Shown: positions 9,117 to 18,146, numbered from the stretch's first letter. The stretch is DNA of 64,000 nucleotides from CAVZBW01 sp963773635 (GCA_963773635.1 CAVZBW010000005.1:2418001-2482000); one strand, 5' to 3'. The notes: generated by a model from the sequence alone, not told the origin. Program-made: numbers and translations.

Positions 9117-10184
9117 TCAGACAATGCTGTGGCGTGCCCCATAGATGGGTAGGTCGGTCGGCGTGATAACCCCAGGTTCGGCCCGGCACACGAACGGGAG
9201 GGCATGGACTGCCGCCATGGCCGTGCCAACCATGAGCACGCTCATGATGTCTGTCTCGTCGGACAAGCCCGGCGTCGCGGGCAACTCGAAGCGGACGGTG
9301 GCATCGACTCGAGGCTCACCTTCGATCTCTATCCGGAACCCCTGAGGCCCCCACCACTGCGGATCGAGGCTGTCATCGCTCATCGTCCAGCAAATGGCCA
9401 AGGTGACGACTGGCCGGCCCTGGGCGTGGCCACGATATGTACGCCGCTGCCCGGCGACGGTTCCTTTCGGGAACCGCATCCAGCCGAGATCGATGTCGCG
9501 AGTGGCCACTGCTCGTTCGACGAAGCCTTCCTTCGTGTCGAGTTCGAGCTCGAGCATGCTGGCGATCAGATCAAGGGTGTCGAAGTAGGCCAGCCCCCTG
9601 AAGTCCGGCGAGATCTCAATGGGTGAGACGCGTTCCGCGATGACTTCGCCGAAACCCATGGCGTGCCACGCCTCGGGTACCGGGTAGGTGGTGCAATCAA
9701 GGGTCTCGGTCACGGTGATATCGCGGACGACGCGACATGCGCCTGTGAGGAATCCGGCCAATAGGTTTACGAATCCGGGCTCGAAGCCCGTCCCCAGGAA
9801 TGTCGCGCCTCCCTCGCATGCAGCATTCCTGAGCGACGTGACGACGGCTGTTGACTGGTTGGTGCCTGTTAGGTAGTCGCCGGTCGTGACGACGCTGACA
9901 CCAGATCGCAAGAAGCGCTCGACGATGTCAAAGTCGATCCGCGTCGGCATATAGCACACGCAATCGGGATGAAGTCCCAGGAGAGCCTCGATGTCGTCGG
10001 TGGCCACGATCCCAATCGGCGCACAGCCGACAAGTGTCCCAGCGTCCACCCCCTGCTTCTCGCCGCCGAACGCGTGAAGCCCGACAAGTTCAATCTCGGG
10101 GTGGTCGAGTATTGCCCTCATGGCTCGGCGGCCGACGTTTCCGGTACCCCACTGCACAACTCGGTACGGCTCACGAAGCTCCAT
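9117..10184 (-). CDS. DapB-like NAD(P)H-dependent dehydrogenase
   Basis: The 355-residue protein begins with a Rossmann motif VVQWGTGNVGRRAM and continues with ELVGLHAF and a CVCYMPTRIDFDIV segment, as in the family of dihydrodipicolinate-reductase-domain proteins (related to 2,4-diaminopentanoate dehydrogenase) that is expanded in Actinomycetota. True lysine biosynthesis is unlikely: the C-terminal half is different and the gene heads a catabolic operon. It is the first gene of the leftward unit, so its upstream region carries the operon promoter and the palindromic operator shared with the divergent TetR gene. The reaction is unknown; a redox step on a keto or amino intermediate is a guess. 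Confidence 0.8.
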   Translation of the reverse strand: MELREPYRVVQWGTGNVGRRAMRAILDHPEIELVGLHAFGGEKQGVDAGTLVGCAPIGIVATDDIEALLGLHPDCVCYMPTRIDFDIVERFLRSGVSVVTTGDYLTGTNQSTAVVTSLRNAACEGGATFLGTGFEPGFVNLLAGFLTGACRVVRDITVTETLDCTTYPVPEAWHAMGFGEVIAERVSPIEISPDFRGLAYFDTLDLIASMLELELDTKEGFVERAVATRDIDLGWMRFPKGTVAGQRRTYRGHAQGRPVVTLAICWTMSDDSLDPQWWGPQGFRIEIEGEPRVDATVRFELPATPGLSDETDIMSVLMVGTAMAAVHALPFVCRAEPGVITPTDLPIYGARHSIV

Positions 10185-10263
10185 TGCGGCGGATTCGTCC
10201 CCTCCGCTCCAACTGCCCCTAATGCACGACCCGGTGCCGCGCGCTCATCGACCTTAGCCGCAT

Positions 10264-10292
10264 GTTGACTACAAGTCAACAGATTTGTAGTC
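10264..10292. promoter_or_regulatory. palindromic operator in the divergent TetR/catabolic promoter region
   Basis: GTTGACTACAAGTCAAC at 10264-10280 is a perfect inverted repeat (7-bp arms, 3-bp spacer). Its inner part is reused in a second overlapping repeat, GACTACAA (10267-10274) with TTGTAGTC (10285-10292). It lies between the two divergent genes and is the obvious binding site for the TetR protein encoded at 10334, controlling both directions. Confidence 0.7.
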
Positions 10293-10333
10293 TTGTGGCT
10301 CTCAAACATGACGTCGACGGAGGCGGTGAGGTA

Positions 10334-10945
10334 GTGACACCTGCACCCCGACTAGGTAGGTGGGGGCCGGCGTCCCCATCCGACGACGAGGAATGCCGGC
10401 AACTCATCCTGAAGGCTGCGGTTAAGTGCTTTGATGCCGCCGGCCCCATGCGCGCCACCGTCGATGACATCGCGCAGGTGGCCTCCGTGCACCGGACGAC
10501 CGTCTACAAGTACTTCCCCAACCGCTCGGCAATCATCTCCGGGGTCCTGCTCTTCGAAGCAGAGGACCTCATCGCCGAGGCGGCCGCCTTCTACGAACGC
10601 CCTGCACCATTCGTAGAGCAGTTCGCCAACGCGTATTCGCATGTCGTTCACGGAGTACGAGAATCTCTGCTCCTGCGCCGACTATTTGACCCCGACTCCG
10701 TCGACGCCGTGGTGCATGCCACTGGGGCGTCAGAGGAGTTTCGTAACCTCGTCGCCGGTTCTCTCCGCCCGCTCGTCGCTCTGGCGGCCGAACGAGGTGA
10801 GCTCCGCGTCGACCTTGACGTCGAAGAGACCATCGAGTGGCTCGGCTCGATCGCACTGCTCCTCCTCGGTGAGTCGTTTCGCGTCGACGGGTTCGATGCG
10901 ACCGAGGCGATGCGGCGTTACGTCCTGCCCGGGATCGGCAATTGA
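10334..10945 (+). CDS. TetR/AcrR-family transcriptional regulator
   Basis: The 203-residue protein has an N-terminal helix-turn-helix (ATVDDIAQVASVHRTTVYKYFPNRSA) typical of TetR repressors and an all-alpha ligand-binding C-terminal half. I choose GTG 10334, with GGAGG about ten bases upstream. The earlier in-frame ATG at 10262 would put the palindromic operator inside the gene. The gene is divergent from the P450/ADH/Rieske operon and is followed by a ferredoxin and a CoA-transferase gene, so it likely represses both arms until an acyl-CoA or substrate-like effector binds. The effector is not predictable from sequence. Confidence 0.88.
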   Translation: MTPAPRLGRWGPASPSDDEECRQLILKAAVKCFDAAGPMRATVDDIAQVASVHRTTVYKYFPNRSAIISGVLLFEAEDLIAEAAAFYERPAPFVEQFANAYSHVVHGVRESLLLRRLFDPDSVDAVVHATGASEEFRNLVAGSLRPLVALAAERGELRVDLDVEETIEWLGSIALLLLGESFRVDGFDATEAMRRYVLPGIGN

Positions 10946-11021
10946 CCAGGTCTGGAAGGTTCCGTCGTTTGTTGCAAGAGCGCAGCAGTACGTCCAAATC
11001 GCCAAAAGGACCGCGACGTAC

Positions 11022-11381
11022 GTGACTTCGGCGAGCGACATCATCACTGTACGGGTGGAGCCAGCCGGAGTGACCATCAGAGTGCGGCCAGGCGAAACGC
11101 TCATGAATGCAGCTGAGCGTCAGGGATACCACTGGCCCACCGTGTGTCACGGCCAGGCCTTGTGCACCGCCTGCTCCATCATCCTCAGTGAGGACAACTG
11201 CGATGCCTTCGAGGCGCCTGAGGCTATTGAGCAGGGCGGGCTAGCCCTGCTGGCCGGCCGCTCCTTCTACCAAGGCAAGGCCGTGCGCCTGGCCTGCCAG
11301 GCGCGGCCCATCGCCGAAACGGTGGTGATCAAACGTGGCGTGAGGAAGCGAGACGACCCAACCTCAGTGGAGCGGCCATGA
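11022..11381 (+). CDS. [2Fe-2S] ferredoxin
   Basis: The 119-residue product carries the cluster motif C-x5-C-x2-C (VCHGQALCTAC) and a fourth cysteine in VRLACQARP. The wider x5 spacing is that of adrenodoxin/putidaredoxin-type ferredoxins that feed P450s, not the x4 of plant-type ferredoxins. The start is uncertain; I use GTG 11022 (VTSASDIITVRVEPAGV), just ahead of the first beta strand. It follows the TetR gene and precedes a CoA-transferase gene. It is a plausible electron donor for the P450 and/or the Rieske oxygenase of the divergent operon; no ferredoxin reductase is seen nearby. Confidence 0.85.
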   Translation: MTSASDIITVRVEPAGVTIRVRPGETLMNAAERQGYHWPTVCHGQALCTACSIILSEDNCDAFEAPEAIEQGGLALLAGRSFYQGKAVRLACQARPIAETVVIKRGVRKRDDPTSVERP

Positions 11382-11415
11382 TCGAAGAGCGGCCGGTTCG
11401 CTAGTGTGCGCAGCC

Positions 11416-12550
11416 ATGCCGTTCGAAGAGCCGTTCGAGGAGCCGCTCGAACCTGGCGGCGTTCGGGGAGCTCTCGACGGGATCCGGGTCCTCGAAGCCG
11501 GCGGTATCGGCCCAGCGCCGTTTTGCACGATGCTGCTCGCGGACATGGGGGCTGACGTTGTCCGTTTGGTGCGACCGGGCGGTGTCGACGACGGACTCCT
11601 CTCTCGAGGTAAGCGAACCGTTCCGTTCGACCTCAAAGGTGAGCAGGCTCCGATCCTCGATCTTCTCGACTCGACCGACGTGCTTGTCGAGGGGTTTCGG
11701 CCAGGCGTCGCCGAACGGCTTGGGATTGGTCCTGAAACCGCCTGTGTGCGCAACCCCGGTCTGGTCTACGTGCGCTGCACCGGTTGGGGACAGACCGGGC
11801 CACTGCATTCCGTAGCCGGTCACGACATCAACTACATCGCTCTCGCGGGCGTGCTCGGACTAGTCGGCCCGGCCGACGGGCCTCCCACACCTCCCTTGAA
11901 CCTCGTTGGGGACTTCGCCGGGGGCGGCTTGATGGCTGCGTTCGGAATCGTCTGCGCCTTGTTCGAGCGGTCCATGTCCGGCCTCGGCCAGGTGATCGAT
12001 GCTGCCATGGTGGACGGCAGCGCCGCGCTCGGCAACCATGTTCTTCGAGCTCATCGCCCGTGGACAGCACGACGAGCAACGGCGGGGTGGCAACGTTCTC
12101 GACGGCGGCGCACCTTATTACGGGGTGTACGAGACCTCCGATGGAGGATGGTTCGCGGTTGGAGCGGTCGAGGCACCTTTCTATGCCCAGCTGATCGAGC
12201 GCCTAGGCCTCACTTCCGAGCAACTACCGGACCGCTCGGACAGGTCGCGATGGCCTGAGCTCAAGGCCTCCATTGCGGGCGCTTTCCGGACCCGCACCCG
12301 GCGCGAGTGGGAGGCCGTGTTCGCCGGCAGCGACGCATGCGCAACGCCGGTACTACTCGCGTCTGAATGTCCCGGCCATTCCCACCATCGGGAGCGGTCG
12401 ACATTCATCAGCACCGGCGGCATGAGCCAACCTGCACCCGCACCACGATTGTCACGGACTCCAGGGTTCGTGAGGGACAGAACCCTGGCGCCCCCGACGA
12501 CGTTGGACGCCATAGCGGATTCTTGGAGAGGCGAGGCTACCTCGGGCTGA
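11416..12550 (+). pseudogene. CaiB/BaiF CoA-transferase (alpha-methylacyl-CoA racemase-like), frameshifted
   Basis: The first frame (from ATG 11416) reads ALDGIRVLEAGGIGPAPFC... to QVIDAAMVDGSAAL. The homology then jumps to the +2 frame, ATMFFELIARGQ...GGAPYYGVYETSDGGWFAVGA, to the stop at 12550. Removing one G at 12031-12032 joins the two into a protein of about 377 residues with the AMACR-type order. These enzymes epimerise 2-methyl-branched acyl-CoAs or transfer CoA. The gene belongs to the TetR-ferredoxin unit, so racemisation of a methyl-branched or steroid-like side chain is possible. Otherwise the frames are clean, so a sequence error is as likely as a true null allele. Confidence 0.8.
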
Positions 12551-12607
12551 GGAATCGTCCTCGTGCGGCGGCGTCGCGCCCGGCATCCAGACGTCGTGAA
12601 ACACCCC

Positions 12608-13987
12608 TCAACCAGAAATGCAGCTGGATGTCGTCTCGGTTTGGAAGGCGGCACGCGAAACTCTGTGTCGAGCAAGCGCCCGGAAGACTTGGCGGTGAAT
12701 CGGTTGGAGCAGTTTCCAATAGAGGAACCCGGGGATTCCCTTCGGACGGAGCGAGCCGACTTGGATCAGCTCGTGCTCCGCGCACCCATAGCCGAGCCAT
12801 GCCTCTCCAGGAAACCAGCGCGCTGCGCGCAGCACAAGCATGCCGGGGTCACGTCGAGCAACGAGCCACCAGTCTACGGCGGTGCCCCGGACGATCTCCT
12901 GCGGGGAGGTGAGCTTCCAGTTCTCCCCTACGACACGACCGAGGAGGGCACGCACTCTCCACGCGAACGCGAGGCCGTACCAGCTGTAGCTCCCTCCGAT
13001 ACGTGCGAGATCGGCGTCGAGGCGCTTCGATGCAGCACCCGAAAGAGGGGCAGTGACGCGAACGGTGTACACGCCGTCCCTCAGCCCGCTCTCGCGACTG
13101 AGGAGGTCGTGATCGAGCTCGAGCGCCTGGTCGTCGAGTGCCGCCGAGAGAGCGTCGGCAAGGCCTACGGGCTCGATGTCGAATGCCGCGTCCGTCCGCC
13201 CCCGATCCTCGACCACTACCTCGGTCACAAGACTCTCGATGAGTGCGTGACTGACGCGGCGATCCACCGGAGTGACGAGATCCAACCAGTACGACGACAG
13301 CCGAGGCGTCAGGTAAGGCACGTCGACGATGCGGCGGCGGCGCAGACCACGCGCCAAGGAGTACGCCGTGATCATCTCGCGATACGACGTGACGTCGGCA
13401 CCGCCGACCTCGTACACGCCCGGCGCGACATCCATCGCCGCGATCAGGTAGCGGATCATGTCGGCCGAAGCGATTGGCTGAATCGCGGTGCGGACCCAGC
13501 GTGGACAGACCATGAATGGGAGCCGCTCGGTGATATACCGCAACATCTCAAACGAGATGCTGCCGGCGCCGAGCACCACCGCTGCTCGAAGCTCGACAAT
13601 GGGGACTTCTCCAGATGCGAGCGCGGTGCCGACCTCCTGGCGACTCGCAAGATGCTCGGACTCCGGGTCGTGACCCAAGCCACCGAGGTAAACGATGCGT
13701 CGAAGACCCGCGGCTGCGGCAGCTCGCCCGAAGCCTTCCGCCAGTTGGCGATCACGAGCACGAAAGCCTTCGGCACTCAGCGAGTGCACGAGATAGAAAG
13801 CGACCTCGCAACCGATCAACGCGCTGCGTAGGGAATCCCCGTCGGCCACGTCAACCGACCGTCCTGAGGCACCAGCGATCTCGGGAGCATGACGCGAGAG
13901 TGCGATGACGTCGTATTGGGCCTCGACAAGAGCAATCGATAGCTCCCGTCCAACGAACCCGGTTGCCCCGACCACTGCTACTCTCAC
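12608..13987 (-). CDS. NAD(P)-binding SDR-family protein with DUF2867 C-terminal domain
   Basis: The 459-residue protein starts with a textbook extended/atypical SDR Rossmann motif (VAVVGATGFVGRELS) and continues with YLGGLGHDPESEHLASR, like NmrA/complex-I-type atypical SDRs. The C-terminal 150 residues (SYSWYGLAFAWRVRALLG, TAVDWWLVARRDPG, ELIQVGSLRPKGIPG) match the DUF2867 pattern, a SRPBCC-like unit often fused to such SDRs. Function is unknown; these proteins are usually annotated as NAD-dependent epimerase/dehydratase-like. It converges on the broken CoA-transferase gene. Confidence 0.82.
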   Translation of the reverse strand: MRVAVVGATGFVGRELSIALVEAQYDVIALSRHAPEIAGASGRSVDVADGDSLRSALIGCEVAFYLVHSLSAEGFRARDRQLAEGFGRAAAAAGLRRIVYLGGLGHDPESEHLASRQEVGTALASGEVPIVELRAAVVLGAGSISFEMLRYITERLPFMVCPRWVRTAIQPIASADMIRYLIAAMDVAPGVYEVGGADVTSYREMITAYSLARGLRRRRIVDVPYLTPRLSSYWLDLVTPVDRRVSHALIESLVTEVVVEDRGRTDAAFDIEPVGLADALSAALDDQALELDHDLLSRESGLRDGVYTVRVTAPLSGAASKRLDADLARIGGSYSWYGLAFAWRVRALLGRVVGENWKLTSPQEIVRGTAVDWWLVARRDPGMLVLRAARWFPGEAWLGYGCAEHELIQVGSLRPKGIPGFLYWKLLQPIHRQVFRALARHRVSRAAFQTETTSSCISG

Positions 13988-14227
13988 CGCTCCACGATCG
14001 CATACTCGGTATGACTTGCTGGCTTCGGCCAGTGCCCGGCTCAGACGGAGCGCGGACCATGTTCGGCCGGACCCGGGCGATCGGCTGGTCCGGTTCCGGG
14101 GGGCGAGTCAGCGGGGCCTACGCTCGTCCCGCCGCCAAGTGGACCGAAGGAGGCCAGTCGGACAGTTTGGCGATCGGGGACATCCGCCAGGTTGTGAGCC
14201 GAGGTCAGTGGCTGGACATACTGGTTC

Positions 14228-14977
14228 GTGACTCCATCTGCAGGTCTGAGCCAAAGACTCGTTGCCGCGAGCGCTCAACGAGCGGTACGGGTTGTGGACG
14301 CCCTCGATGGTTTGAGCATTGGGGACCTCTTGGCGCCAAGTCGCCTGCCTGACTGGAGTCGACTGACCATTGCCTGTCATCTCCGTTACGGAGCCGACGC
14401 ATTACTGCGTATGACGAAGGCCGGCATCTCACGAGAGCGGGTTGCCTATTACCCAGAGGGCCGTGCATCGCAGCGCCCGCAGACACTCGAACCGACCTCA
14501 GGCGAACGCCCCCAAGATGTTGTCCAGTCACTTCGTGCACTGAGCACGGAGCTGGACCGGGTCTGGAGCGTTCTCGACGAGGGAGTGTGGGATCTGGAAG
14601 TTGCCGAACCCGAAGACAATCCCGATCTTGGAACTATCCGACTATCGGACATTCCGCTCCTGAGGCTCACGGAGGTGGAGGTCCACGGCTGCGATCTCGA
14701 TCTCGGTCTCGATGATTGGAGCGATCTGTTTGTTGACACTGTGCTGCCAACTCGACTGAGGCGCCTCAGTATTCGACGAACGAATCACCGTGAGTTCGAT
14801 CAAGCCCTCGAAGGTTCGTGGCTACTCGTTGCGGTTGATGGTCCCACCTTCCTCGTTTCGGTGAGCGGAGGAGTCGTCGAGTCCCACCCCGCGGATCCGG
14901 ACTCCGAGGCGAGAGCGGTCATCGAGGCCACCAGCCGAGACGTCCTCGCGCTCGTTGCTCGGTCGACCCTTTGTTGA
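14228..14977 (+). CDS. maleylpyruvate isomerase / DinB-type metal-dependent protein
   Basis: The 249-residue protein has the four-helix DinB/MDMPI layout: RLTIACHLRYGADALLRM supplies the first metal-binding His, and RLTEVEVHGCDLDLGL the second. A C-terminal alpha/beta region (LLVAVDGPTFLVSVSGG) matches the extra domain of mycothiol-dependent maleylpyruvate isomerases. In Actinomycetota these are often mycothiol-dependent transferases or isomerases. The start is GTG 14228. The preceding 240 bp are a divergent promoter region shared with the SDR gene. The substrate is unknown. Confidence 0.78.
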   Translation: MTPSAGLSQRLVAASAQRAVRVVDALDGLSIGDLLAPSRLPDWSRLTIACHLRYGADALLRMTKAGISRERVAYYPEGRASQRPQTLEPTSGERPQDVVQSLRALSTELDRVWSVLDEGVWDLEVAEPEDNPDLGTIRLSDIPLLRLTEVEVHGCDLDLGLDDWSDLFVDTVLPTRLRRLSIRRTNHREFDQALEGSWLLVAVDGPTFLVSVSGGVVESHPADPDSEARAVIEATSRDVLALVARSTLC

Positions 14978-15079
14978 GGCTCCCCGGATTCGAGGCGATA
15001 TGGAGTTTGGTGAAGCCTTCCCTGCCGCATTTCCCGGTCCGTAGGTGCTTGCGAGGTCACCTGGTGAGTGCGCGGACCA

Positions 15080-15748
15080 CTAGCGGATTGCCGCAGCCAG
15101 CGCGGCGCGGATGACGTCAGTGCCGGCGGGTACGCCCTGCTCGTTGTCGAACGAGCCGTACGGGGTGGCGTACACCGGTGTGCCAGGTTGTTGGCGCCAC
15201 CCATCAGCCAGCAACCCCGCGTCGACCGTCCCATAGCCGATCGAGTTGAGGAATTCGGTGACCGCCGCTTTCGCCGGCGCGCTATCCCCGGCGATTGGGA
15301 GCGAAGAGCGGTCGGCGGCGCCGGACGGGCGGGCAAGGTTCAGGAGGTGTTTGAAGAAGATGTTGTTGAACACCTTCACGACCTGAGCTCCTGGGAGGTA
15401 GCCGAGAAGATATTCGCTGTCGGTCAGCGACTTGGAGTGCAGCTCCGGGATCTGCCCGTCTCGTTGCGGATAGTAGTTGCCGGTGTCCATTACGAGCTTC
15501 CCGGCGAGCGGAGCAGCAGACAGCTCTGGGTAGGCCTTCACCGGAACCGATACCAAGACCAGGTCGCCCGCTGCCGCCGCCTCTTCGTAGGTAGCCGCCC
15601 GAGCTCGAGATCCCAGTTGGGCGGCGAGCGCCTGGAGGGTGTCCGGACCGCGAGAGTTACTCAGCACCACGTCGTGCCCGGCGTCGACCGCCAACCGGGC
15701 CACGGTGCCGCCGATATTTCCACTTCCGATAAGGCCCACAGTCGTCAT
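15080..15748 (-). CDS. NADPH-dependent F420 reductase-like (NAD(P)-binding) protein
   Basis: The product is about 222 residues, with TVGLIGSGNIGGTVA at the N terminus, then VVLSNSRGP and DLVLVSVPVKAY. This is the layout of F420:NADPH oxidoreductase (Fno) and related small NADP-binding proteins. A later NIFFKHL and GDSAPAKAAV region is also typical. Such enzymes exchange hydride between F420 and NADP, although many homologues have other redox roles. I use ATG 15748, at the Rossmann strand, not the start 11 codons upstream. It is monocistronic, with the convergent DinB-type gene downstream. Confidence 0.8.
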   Translation of the reverse strand: MTTVGLIGSGNIGGTVARLAVDAGHDVVLSNSRGPDTLQALAAQLGSRARAATYEEAAAAGDLVLVSVPVKAYPELSAAPLAGKLVMDTGNYYPQRDGQIPELHSKSLTDSEYLLGYLPGAQVVKVFNNIFFKHLLNLARPSGAADRSSLPIAGDSAPAKAAVTEFLNSIGYGTVDAGLLADGWRQQPGTPVYATPYGSFDNEQGVPAGTDVIRAALAAAIR

Positions 15749-15898
15749 ACTCAGTAGCAACCTTGCCGCGCCGCCCGTCATTCCCCGTTGTGACCCACCG
15801 GGGCTACCGCCAGGACTGCCGGACGGCGGGCCGCGTCACGCTCGGCTATAAAGGGATCGGCGTCGCATCTGAGATGGCGCCTTGTTGGAAGGAACGGC

Positions 15899-16168
15899 AT
15901 GCCGAAGATGGTGGTCACCCACGCCGTCAGTGACGTGGACAACTGGCTGAAGGGCAAGACGGAGCGGGCCGATGCCATTGCGGGCATGGGGTGCACAAAT
16001 GTTGTGGACTACGTGGCCGAGGATGGAAGCAAGGCCATCGCCATAACCGCTGAAGTGCAGGATGTGTCGGCGGTGATGGCCGCGATGGGCTCTCCATCCC
16101 CAGAGGTGGCGGCTGCGATGGAGCGGCACGGCGTCTTGCCGCCGCTGACGGTCTATATCCAAAGGTAG
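15899..16168 (+). CDS. small conserved protein of unknown function (89 aa)
   Basis: The 89-residue product, MPKMVVTHAVSDVDNWLKGK..., shows alternating strands and helices compatible with a ferredoxin-like alpha/beta (Dabb/ABM-type) fold, with no transmembrane or signal segment. GGAAGGAACGGC upstream contains a good ribosome site (GGAAGGAA) for ATG 15899. I do not recognise a specific family and assign no function. Confidence 0.6.
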   Translation: MPKMVVTHAVSDVDNWLKGKTERADAIAGMGCTNVVDYVAEDGSKAIAITAEVQDVSAVMAAMGSPSPEVAAAMERHGVLPPLTVYIQR

Positions 16169-16203
16169 GCCATTCGCCCGGACGATGCCGTCCCAGCGCC
16201 CCG

Positions 16204-17376
16204 TCAGACGTAGCGGAGTCCGGAGTAGCCGATCTGGCGGGCGAGCACCTCGTGGAAGAGCTGGACACCCTTCTCGTTGGCGCCGACCAGCTCGTGGCTG
16301 TGGCCACCCCGGGAGAGGCCACGTCCGCACCCCTCCCACACGATCTGGTCTTGGTGCACCGCCCGGGCCGCCCGGGCCGCCATCTCCTCCGGTCCTGGCA
16401 TGCCCTCCGGAGGGTCGGCCAAGGGGCTCAACCAGCCGTAGCGGATGAAGGACTCGGTGAGGTTCTCACCGGGATACAGGTCGGCGTAGATGACGCCGTA
16501 GAGCTCGTTGGCCAAGAGGAGCCCGGGTGAGATCAGCCAGATGAGGCCGATGCTCTCCTCCGGCCGCCACTCCTCCTCGGGCACGGCCCGCAGGGCCTTT
16601 GCCTCCTCCGGTCCGAACATGGGCAGGCCCCAGCGGACGTGGGGACCGATGGCGTCATAGAACGCGAGGTCCACGTTCACCGCCTGGGGGTTGAGATTGA
16701 AGGTGTCGGCGTGGACGTAGGGGACGTGCAGGCCCTCGAGCACCCCTTCGGCCACCGACTTCCAGTTGGCTCCGAGCCGCTCCTCGGCCAGAGACGGGTA
16801 GTAGCGCATCTTTTCGCACCCGAGAGCCCCGATCTCCTCGTCGAGCTCACCGAGGTGGGCGGCTACGTCGATCGGGTGGTCCGGCCGCAACACCACCCAG
16901 ACGAACCCGTGGCGCTCCTCGCTTGGCAGCTCCACCAGGCCATACGGCGACAGGTCGAGGTCACGGTAGCGATCCCGCAGGGGCATGCCGACGAGCCGCC
17001 CCCTCGAGTCGTACACCCAGGCGTGGTAGGGGCAGGTAAACCGGCGGGCGTTACCGCAACCGTGAGCCGGTTCGGCGCCACGGTGTCGGCAGTAGTTCAT
17101 GAAGGCATGGGCCTCTCCGTCGTCGTCCCGAGTGAGCAGGATCGACCGACCGACCGCGTTGCGCACGAGATAGTCGTGGGGCCCTGCGATCTCGTTGGAC
17201 GCGACCAGGGCAAGGGGTGACGTTTCGAACAATTGGCGCTCACGCCGCGCCAATTCGGGGTCGTTGAAGTAGCCGAGGGGGATCTCCATGGCGGTGTCCG
17301 CCATCTCCGGCCACTGCCGTTCGGCGATGGTGACCGCCCGCCGCATCAGATCCATGGCGACTGAGCGTTGCGTCAC
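16204..17376 (-). CDS. Rieske non-heme iron oxygenase alpha subunit (second)
   Basis: The product is about 390 residues. The Rieske domain shows CRHRGAEP and CPYHAWVY (two Cys, two His for the 2Fe-2S cluster), and the catalytic domain EGVLEGLHVPYVH holds the two iron-binding His. It is shorter than and clearly different from the oxygenase at 4767-6104. GTG 17376 has GGAGGGG upstream; GTG 17391 and ATG 17355 are alternatives. It stands alone, with no ferredoxin or reductase beside it. A hydroxylase or demethylase on an aromatic or sterol-like compound is possible; the substrate is unknown. Confidence 0.85.
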   Translation of the reverse strand: MTQRSVAMDLMRRAVTIAERQWPEMADTAMEIPLGYFNDPELARRERQLFETSPLALVASNEIAGPHDYLVRNAVGRSILLTRDDDGEAHAFMNYCRHRGAEPAHGCGNARRFTCPYHAWVYDSRGRLVGMPLRDRYRDLDLSPYGLVELPSEERHGFVWVVLRPDHPIDVAAHLGELDEEIGALGCEKMRYYPSLAEERLGANWKSVAEGVLEGLHVPYVHADTFNLNPQAVNVDLAFYDAIGPHVRWGLPMFGPEEAKALRAVPEEEWRPEESIGLIWLISPGLLLANELYGVIYADLYPGENLTESFIRYGWLSPLADPPEGMPGPEEMAARAARAVHQDQIVWEGCGRGLSRGGHSHELVGANEKGVQLFHEVLARQIGYSGLRYV

Positions 17377-17470
17377 GAGGATCCCCTCCACCGCCGGCTC
17401 TGGGCGAGGCCGTAGCGGCGACGCGAAAGACTAGCGAGCGACGGAAGCCCGATCCACCGGACTCGCACGG

Positions 17471-17485
17471 CCCCCCCCGGGGGGG
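17471..17485. repeat. C8G7 homopolymer palindrome in a divergent promoter region
   Basis: Eight C followed directly by seven G, then T and further G-runs (TGGGG, GGGG), lies about 40 bp before the ATG at 17527. It can fold as a hairpin without a loop or, on the + strand, as a G-quadruplex. Its exact length should be treated with caution because homopolymers are easily misread. Confidence 0.6.
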
Positions 17486-17526
17486 TGGGGTGAACCGGGG
17501 GCGCGCCTCGGGACAGAATCGGGCGT

Positions 17527-18099
17527 ATGCGCCTCGGTATCGCCCATCACCTCGGCTGGGCCGTCGCGGTCACGGCCTCGGCAGACCACAAGGTCGTGGA
17601 CCGCCGGAGAATCGAGTTGATCGAGCCCGGTGTGCCGGCGGCACCGATCCACCACGAGGGCGGCCCACACCTGCTCCACCGATCGGCGGAACCTCTCGAT
17701 GACGACGCTCTCGCAACGTTGGTGGCTGACGTCCAAGCGTCGGTGCTCCGAGCAACTGCGGCCGGACTCGATGAGCTTGCGACCGTGTCACCCGAGCCGA
17801 TTCTCTCCATCTCGCTTCGAGGGTGGCCGGCCGACTTCCCCGAGGACGTCGCGGTACAGCGTCGGGTTCCATACGAGAGCCGCGCCGACTCCGTCATGTA
17901 CTGCAAGGTACTGGCCCAAGTCGCTCGCGAGCGCGGCTGGGCGGTCCACCTCTACAACGCAAAGGGTGTCGAGGACGAGGCCGCCCACATCCTGGGCGAG
18001 CGAGCCAACGAGCTGCTCTACGGCCCGCGGGCAACGTTGGGTCCCCCGTGGTCCAAGGACCATCGGATGGCACTCGCCGCCACGATCGTCGTCACCTGA
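17527..18099 (+). CDS. conserved hypothetical protein (190 aa)
   Basis: The product starts MRLGIAHHLGWAVAVTASADHKVVDRR..., a strand-turn-strand reminiscent of RNase H-like folds, and contains SISLRGWPADFPEDVAV and SKDHRMALAATIVV near the C terminus. No signal peptide or membrane segment is seen. It is read divergently from the Rieske oxygenase and converges on the M23 peptidase gene. I recognise no function. Confidence 0.65.
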   Translation: MRLGIAHHLGWAVAVTASADHKVVDRRRIELIEPGVPAAPIHHEGGPHLLHRSAEPLDDDALATLVADVQASVLRATAAGLDELATVSPEPILSISLRGWPADFPEDVAVQRRVPYESRADSVMYCKVLAQVARERGWAVHLYNAKGVEDEAAHILGERANELLYGPRATLGPPWSKDHRMALAATIVVT

Positions 18100-18146
18100 C
18101 CCAGTCCCCGAAGCGCACCTCTCACGCCCGCTGGCCAGCGCGTCAT

